Of a stretch of DNA of 11,811 nucleotides, positions 7,884 to 11,811 are shown piece by piece. Position 1 is the first letter of the stretch. Every line of letters starts with the position of its first letter. The notes under the pieces were generated by a model. It searched no databases, was not told where the DNA came from, and worked only from the letters and a program-made list of their open reading frames with translations. Made by a program: the position numbers and the translations under genes. This DNA is from Dehalococcoidia bacterium (GTDB lineage Bacteria > Chloroflexota > Dehalococcoidia > SZUA-161 > SpSt-899), in contig JALPXT010000038.1 of assembly GCA_023271485.1 (NCBI GenBank), forward strand, positions 1 to 11,811. The letters run 5' to 3'.

Positions 7884-7910
7884 CATCTATATGCTCAATC
7901 CACCCCTTTC

Positions 7911-7940
7911 TTGACTAAACCGACGTCTCTGGTTTATACT
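7911..7940 (+). promoter_or_regulatory. sigma70-like promoter now lacking an intact gene
   Basis: TTGACT at 7911-7916 is followed after 18 bases by TATACT at 7935-7940. It points rightward, divergent from the kinase promoter, into the truncated AhpD-like remnant. It may be the original promoter of that lost gene. Confidence 0.5.
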
Positions 7941-7980
7941 ACCAGTGGTCGGCGCTCGATTGAGCTATTTGTGACTCTAG

Positions 7981-8150
7981 TTCTACTTACAGATCAACAA
8001 GGCGGAGCTATCACCCAAGCTGCGTGAGCTGGCCATCTTGCGGATAGCCAAACTCTGCGGGAGCGAGTATGAGTGGACCCAGCATGTCCCCATCGCGCGG
8101 GAGGTTGGGGTAAGCCGGCAACAAGTTGATGATGTCCATCAATGGGAGGA
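7981..8150 (+). pseudogene. carboxymuconolactone decarboxylase / AhpD-like remnant
   Basis: Frame 1, open from just after a TAG at 7978-7980, encodes about 55 residues including LSPKLRELAILRIAKLCGSE, followed by YEWTQHVPIAREVGVS. This is the core of the carboxymuconolactone decarboxylase family, in which LRELAILR and the C-x-x-E-YEW-x-QH segment are highly conserved. Members act in aromatic-ring degradation or, as AhpD-like proteins, in alkylhydroperoxide defence. The N-terminal half is missing: there is no start, and a stop lies immediately upstream. The C-terminal end runs into a palindromic repeat at 8181. The exact 3' edge of homology is uncertain. An internal TTG at 8038 gives an 84-residue frame, but it consists mostly of repeat translation, so this is a decayed fragment rather than a gene. 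Confidence 0.75.
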
Positions 8151-8180
8151 TTCGGCCGGTTTGCAATGGCCTGGTATTTG

Positions 8181-8262
8181 TTTCACCGCGGAGCACGCAG
8201 AGAACGCAGAGAAGACAAATTATCAAGAAATCTCAGCGAGCTCGGCGATCTCTGCGGTGAGC
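8181..8262. repeat. palindromic intergenic repeat with internal 9-base duplication
   Basis: TCACCGCGGAG at 8183-8193 pairs with CTCTGCGGTGA at 8250-8260 (10 of 11 plus one G-T). ACGCAGAGA occurs twice in tandem just inside the left arm (8195-8212). Elements of this GCGGAG/ACGCAGAG type recur between genes in many environmental bacteria (recalled, not searched). Here it replaces the 3' end of the AhpD-like remnant. Confidence 0.75.
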
Positions 8263-8567
8263 CGTTATTCTTTGGCCGCAGCTTACGAATGAACCAACCA
8301 AGAGGAGTGAGCATCCTCAGATGCGAACAGCCCGTCTGCCTTGCCCTTAATCCGTGAATCCAGATTCAAAAGGATCAACTTGAGGGTGATGATCTAAGCG
8401 AATCCGGCTAGCTTCCATTTTGGCTTTTATACACGGTGTTCCTTTCTGAGAACTTGACAGGGACTGGGAGTTGATGTACAGTATGTAACAGTGGTAGGGT
8501 CTGGGGAGGTTCCCACAAGGGAGTTAGGCGGAGAGTTTCCACCTGGTCGTTCGCCAATGACCACGAT
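8263..8567. other. gene-free stretch with weak signals
   Basis: No convincing coding sequence is seen on either strand in these 305 bases. A short palindrome TGAATC-CA-GATTCA lies at 8355-8368. A promoter-like pair, TTGACA at 8454-8459 with TACAGT at 8477-8482 (17-base spacer), points rightward with no gene before the toxin-antitoxin locus. Short pairings such as TGGTC/GACCA (8544-8548 with 8559-8563) could fold in a transcript. I recognise no known RNA family. Confidence 0.5.
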
Positions 8568-8596
8568 TTGACATTCACCATGATGTGGATGATAAT
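8568..8596 (+). promoter_or_regulatory. near-consensus sigma70 promoter of the toxin-antitoxin locus
   Basis: TTGACA at 8568-8573, a 17-base spacer, then GATAAT at 8591-8596 (5 of 6). The expected start of transcription is near 8603, followed by AAAGGA at 8611-8616 as ribosome site for ATG 8626. This is the strongest promoter in the window. Confidence 0.8.
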
Positions 8597-8628
8597 TGAC
8601 TAAGAAAATAAAAGGATTTTACATCATG
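8579..8628. promoter_or_regulatory. paired inverted arms, candidate autoregulatory operator
   Basis: CATGATGT at 8579-8586 and its exact complement ACATCATG at 8621-8628 flank the -10 box. Their centres are 42 bases apart, about four helical turns, so both arms could face the same side of the DNA. The right arm overlaps the antitoxin start codon. Autoregulation is usual for type II loci, but the operator role here is inferred. Confidence 0.4.
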
Positions 8629-8844
8629 CAACGCACTATAGAAGTAAAACATCTTTCTAGAGTAGAGAAGCTGAGGGTGATGGAAGCCATTTGGGAAGAC
8701 CTGTCAAGAGAAGACGAAGAGGTGGAATCCCCTGGCTGGCATCAAGAAGCTCTGCAGGAAACTGAACGTCGGCATAGCGAACGTCAAGAGAAGATTGTGG
8801 ATTGGCAAGTTGCCAAAAAGGAACTCCGGAACCGATTCGAATGA
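8626..8844 (+). CDS. antitoxin, addiction-module component family (Unstab_antitox/TIGR02574-like)
   Basis: This small, charged protein of 72 residues is rich in Glu, Arg and Lys. Its layout matches the addiction-module component family: an N-terminal LSRVEKLRVMEAIWEDLS helix, an acidic EDEE stretch, SPGWHQEALQETERRH, and a C-terminal W-x-x-AKKELRNR tail. Such proteins are labile antitoxins that bind and neutralise RelE/ParE-family toxins. The ATG at 8626 has AAAGGA at good spacing. A TTG at 8596 would add 10 residues but lies in the -10 box, so it is rejected. The stop overlaps the toxin start by four bases (ATGA), the usual translational coupling. It appears intact, although its partner is damaged. 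Confidence 0.85.
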   Translation: MQRTIEVKHLSRVEKLRVMEAIWEDLSREDEEVESPGWHQEALQETERRHSERQEKIVDWQVAKKELRNRFE

Positions 8845-9179
8845 GAATCAAGCTACTCTCTACTGCGCTGGAAGATTTGTCTGATGGCCGACTGTTCTAT
8901 GAGAAACAAGGTGAAGGGCTGGGAGAATATTTCTTTGATTCCTTGTTTTCCGACATCGACTCTTTGATGCTTTACGGTGGAATCCACCCAAAAGTTTTCG
9001 GCTATCATCGCATGTTGTCAAAGAGATTCCCTTACGCCATCTATTACCGTGAGGATTTCGATTTTGAAATAGAAGCCGTAGAGATAACAAAGGATCACAT
9101 TCATCTTTTTCTCTCATTTCCCCCCAAGGTATTCCATATCAAAGGTGGTAGGTATACTAAAAAGCATCTCAGCCAGTAA
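8841..9179 (+). CDS. RelE/ParE-family toxin, C-terminally replaced by transposase sequence
   Basis: The first 70 or so residues (8841-9050) are typical of the ParE/RelE toxin family: an N-terminal beta-strand MRIKLLSTAL, then EDLSDGRLFYEKQGEGLGEY, the GIHPKVFGYHRMLSKRFPY segment and AIYYR. In intact members the following residues form the last beta-strands (VLDCR-like) and close the fold. Here they are absent. From about residue 71 the frame reads DFEIEAVEITKDHIHLFLSF, the HUH region of an IS200/IS605 TnpA. The reading frame then leaves TnpA homology after a C6 run and stops at 9179. The 112-residue length is close to a normal toxin only by coincidence. The gene is probably an inactive remnant, but it is still expressed in principle from the strong promoter and coupled to an intact antitoxin. 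Confidence 0.8.
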   Translation: MRIKLLSTALEDLSDGRLFYEKQGEGLGEYFFDSLFSDIDSLMLYGGIHPKVFGYHRMLSKRFPYAIYYREDFDFEIEAVEITKDHIHLFLSFPPKVFHIKGGRYTKKHLSQ

Positions 9180-9327
9180 AGTCTTCCAGGAATTCCCCGG
9201 GGTAAAAAGACAACTTTGGGGTGGGGAATTCTGGGAAGACGGATACTTTGCCCGAACAGTTGGTGACAAAGTAACAGCAGACCTTATCAAGAAATACATA
9301 TCGCTTCCCTTTCCATGCCATGAATGA
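9051..9327 (+). pseudogene. IS200/IS605-family TnpA transposase, 3' remnant with frameshift
   Basis: This is the last part of a Y1 (HUH) transposase. It starts with the HUH motif DHIH (toxin residues 85-88) in the toxin's frame. After the C6 run at 9120-9125 it continues in the next frame as YSISKVVGILKSISASKVF, then LWGGEFWEDGYFARTVGD and LIKKYI. The tyrosine in KKYI is in the position of the catalytic Tyr of this family. Removing one C from the run restores a single frame. The N-terminal half of the transposase is missing, replaced by the toxin gene, and the C-terminus after KKYI is cut short by TGA at 9325-9327. No element ends could be identified with confidence, so this is a dead remnant, not a mobile copy. 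Confidence 0.85.
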
Positions 9328-9413
9328 ACACCTCTCCGCTTGATTATAAACGTTTCTTGGGCACTTTTCAATTTCCAACGTAAACAACCCGCACCTGGAC
9401 TCCGCAAAGGTGG

Positions 9414-9442
9414 TGGAAAAAAGGGTCAAATCGTGTTAGAAT
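9414..9442 (+). promoter_or_regulatory. candidate extended -10 promoter for rplS-priA
   Basis: TGTTAGAAT at 9434-9442 fits an extended -10 (TG-N-TAGAAT). TGGAAA at 9414-9419, 17 bases upstream, is a 4-of-6 -35. If used, transcription would start near 9449, after the first ATG at 9443. Confidence 0.4.
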
Positions 9443-9460
9443 ATGAAGGGTGTTAGTGAA

Positions 9461-9802
9461 ATGGATATGCGATCAGTAGTGGATATCGAGGCCAATCCCA
9501 AGATTGCTGAGTTCGGGCCTGGCGACACCGTCAGGGTCAGCTTCAGGGTTGTTGAAGGCGGGCGAGAACGCACGCAGGTGTTCAACGGCATTGTCATCCG
9601 CATCCGGCGCAGCGGCGCCGGGGCTAGCTTCACAGTGAGGCAAATCTTTCACGGTGTCGGCGTTGAGCGTACCTTCCCCTATCATTCACCCCTCCTGGAG
9701 AAGGTGGAGGTGGTAAAACACGCCCATGTCCGCCGGGCAAAGCTGTATTATCTGCGAGGCCTGAGCAGAAAGAAGACTGGCCAGAAGATAAAATCGAGAT
9801 AA
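9461..9802 (+). CDS. rplS: 50S ribosomal protein L19
   Basis: Ribosomal protein L19 of the large subunit sits at the interface with the 30S subunit. The family core is unmistakable: PGDTVRVSFRVVEGGRER, FNGIVIRIR, SFTVRQIFHGVGVERTFPYH, SPLLEKVEVV, and RRAKLYYLRGLSRKKTGQKI at the C-terminus. Counted from ATG 9461 it has 113 residues, close to E. coli L19 (115), with 19 residues before PGDTV as is usual. An earlier in-frame ATG at 9443 would add six residues, but it has no ribosome site and adjoins the probable -10 box, whereas AAGGG at 9446-9450 lies 10 bases before 9461. The start remains somewhat uncertain, and ATG 9467 is also possible. priA follows after only four bases. Confidence 0.95.
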   Translation: MDMRSVVDIEANPKIAEFGPGDTVRVSFRVVEGGRERTQVFNGIVIRIRRSGAGASFTVRQIFHGVGVERTFPYHSPLLEKVEVVKHAHVRRAKLYYLRGLSRKKTGQKIKSR

Positions 9803-9806
9803 CGGG

Positions 9807-11811
9807 ATGAAGTATGCCGAGGTCGCGGTCAACGCTCCACCGGCGAGGCCGCGAACTTTTACTTACACCCTACCCCCCCCCACCCCCCTGTATCCACAGG
9901 TTGCGCTGTCTGGGTGCCCTTTGGGTCAAGACTTCTCCAGGGAGTGGTCTTCAACCTGACCGACCACTCTCCAGTCGAAACAACTAGAGCAATTGCTCAA
10001 GTGATTGATTCACGCCCTCTCCTGCGACCATATCAAATCGAGCTGGCCCGATGGATCGCTGAATACTACCTGTGCTCATATTTCGACGCCTCATCCCTTA
10101 TGCTGCCCCCAGGATTTGAGCGGAGGATACTCACCTTTGTTCAGTGTCTTCCCGATGCCCCCGAAGAAATCGTAGAAGCACTGACACCGATGCAAGAGAA
10201 GGTGTTCCACCTCCTGCACGAGAAAGGGCGTGTTGATATGCGACGGCTTCGGGAGAAGGTACCTCAAAAACAACTGGAGGCCACTATCAATCAACTGGTA
10301 CGGAAGGGAGTGGTGGCGAAGACCGTTGAACTTGAGCGACCCAGGGTTAAAGCCAAGATGGTACCGTACATTCGCCTGTCCCTCGATATTCACCAGACAC
10401 AAGCTGAGATCGCCGCCCTGGGGAAAAGGAAGGTATCCAAACAGGCTGAACTCTTGAAAGTTCTTATGGCGGAAAGCGACGCTATTCCCCTCTCCACAGC
10501 CACGCGAAAGTCAGGGGCCTCTTCCACCGCGGCTCGATCACTGGAGAAAAAGGGGCTGGTAGCCATCGAACAAGTCAGGGTGGTACGCGATCCTCTGGCC
10601 CACCGTAGCTTCACAATAACAGCTCCTCCGAAGCTGACCCCGGATCAGGAAACGGCATGGAGCAAGATTCAAGAGAGGCTTCAGGAGACGTCCTTGAATG
10701 GCTCTGTTGGGGTTTTCCTCCTGCACGGTGTTACCGGCAGCGGCAAAACAGAGATATACCTTCGGGCGCTGGAGGAGACCATCGCCCGGGGCAAGAAGGC
10801 CATCGTTCTGGTTCCGGAGATTTCCCTGACGCCGCAGACCATCTCCCGCTTTGCCTCTCGCTTCCCGGGAAGAGTGGCCGTTCTTCACAGCAGGCTTTCC
10901 CCAGGGGAACAATTCGATGAATGGCAGCGGATTCGGGATGGCGAATGCGATGTGGTCATTGGCTCACGAGGCGCTGTCTTTGCCCCTCAGCCCGATTTGG
11001 GGCTCATCGTAATAGACGAGGAACACGAGTGGACCTATAAGCAACATGACAAGAGTCCGCTCTATCACGCCCGTGACGCAGCCCTGAAGCTGGCTGAGCT
11101 AACCGGAGCGGTGGTGATCCTCGGAAGCGCTACACCGGACCTCGCCAGTTGCCACCGAGCTAAGACCGGGCGGTACCACTTGCTGGAACTGCCGGCGAGG
11201 GTCGGCGAAGGCCCTGATGGGGCTTACCCCAGGCTGCCTCAGGTTGAGGTCGTTGATCTGCGCCGCGAACTCAAGCAGGGTAACCGGAGCATCTTCAGCC
11301 GGCTGCTGGCCCGCGGTATCGGCGAAGCCCTCTCTGCTGGTGAACAGGTGATTCTATTCCTGAATCGCCGGGGAACCGCCTCCTTTGTGCAGTGCCGCAA
11401 CTGCGGCCATGTCATGCGCTGTCGCCGCTGTGACCTGACGCTGACCTATCACGCCCCCGAGAATTATCTGACCTGCCATCAGTGCAATTACAGTATTCTG
11501 CCCCCAACTTCCTGTCCCGAATGCTGGAGCCGACGGATAAAATTTCTGGGTATCGGCACCCAAAAGGTGGAGGAGGAGACTGCCAGGGCATTTCCCCAGG
11601 CGAGACTTCTCCGCTGGGATCGGGATGTCACCAGGGGCAAGCATTCTCACGAACAGATACTGCAGAGGTTCCAGTCACATGACGCAGATATTCTGATCGG
11701 CACGCAGATGATAGCCAAGGGACTGGATATTCCCTTGGTGACTCTGGTAGGAGTTATCAACGCTGATGTTGGTCTCTATCTCCCTGATTTTCGCGCTGGG
11801 GAACGTACCTT
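9807..11811 (+). CDS. priA: primosomal protein N' (PriA helicase), 3'-partial, apparent frameshift near the N-terminus
   Basis: PriA is the replication-restart DNA helicase that rebinds collapsed forks and reloads the primosome. The ATG at 9807 opens MKYAEVAVNAPPARPRTFTY, the typical N-terminal 3'-end-binding start, but that frame stops at TGA 9957-9959. From about 9890 the +2 frame continues as AVWVPFGSRLLQGVVFNLTD and stays open to the window end. The switch falls in a C9-A-C6 tract (9873-9888). One missing C, or two extra, would restore one frame and the usual spacing. Further on come a winged-helix region, Walker A GVTGSGKTE (about residue 310), DEEH (about 404), GSATP, four CxxC pairs (11393-11524) for two zinc ions, and GTQMIAKGLD. 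About 668 codons are present and the last 60-150 lie beyond the window. It is tightly coupled to rplS (4-base gap). Confidence 0.92.

Noticed and set aside
8142..8357. 71-residue frame across the palindromic repeat
   Set aside because: Repeat translation only; overlaps the AhpD-like remnant frame.
8596..8625. 10-residue N-terminal extension of the antitoxin from TTG 8596
   Set aside because: The TTG overlaps the -10 box; ATG 8626 has a proper ribosome site.
9145..9327. separate small gene starting at 9145
   Set aside because: It is the C-terminal continuation of the TnpA remnant across the C6 frame break, without its own start signals.

Overview
The window reads as chromosomal DNA of a bacterium with ordinary Shine-Dalgarno sites and some GTG/TTG starts. 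It begins with a fatty-acid beta-oxidation operon, followed by a repeat-littered accessory stretch, and ends in housekeeping genes (rplS, priA). The lineage cannot be fixed from sequence alone. The fadN-fadA-fadE order is the one known from Bacillus-type bacteria. The archaeal-flavoured UPF0200-type kinase and the intergenic repeat types would fit an uncultured anaerobic bacterium such as a Chloroflexota/Dehalococcoidia member, but that is a low-confidence inference.

Layout: (1) 79-5596, three co-directional genes: a fused 3-hydroxyacyl-CoA dehydrogenase/enoyl-CoA hydratase (FadN type), a thiolase (FadA) and a long acyl-CoA dehydrogenase (FadE type). Together they supply the four reactions of one beta-oxidation turn. 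A heptamer-repeat hairpin sits between fadA and fadE. (2) 5673-6575, a 10-TM EamA/DMT transporter with a TTG start. (3) 6611-6776, a non-coding dispersed-repeat mosaic between convergent genes. (4) 6816-7840 on the minus strand, a two-gene operon with a 4-base overlap: a P-loop kinase-like protein, then a dCMP deaminase. (5) 7911-8590, a degraded stretch with an orphan promoter, a truncated AhpD-like carboxymuconolactone decarboxylase remnant cut by a palindromic repeat, and about 300 bases with no gene. (6) 8568-9327, a type II toxin-antitoxin locus with a near-consensus promoter. Its ParE-family toxin has lost its C-terminus and runs into the 3' part of an IS200/IS605 TnpA transposase, which is itself frameshifted in a C6 run. 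(7) 9461 to the end, ribosomal protein L19, then priA, which starts 4 bases downstream and runs off the window. priA is intact from about 9890 on, but its first 25-30 codons are in another frame. The switch falls in a C9-A-C6 tract.

No wholly new system was found. The best leads are the ParE/TnpA chimera, the two frame breaks that both fall in poly-C runs (one of them in an essential-type gene), and the paired 8-base inverted arms around the toxin-antitoxin promoter.
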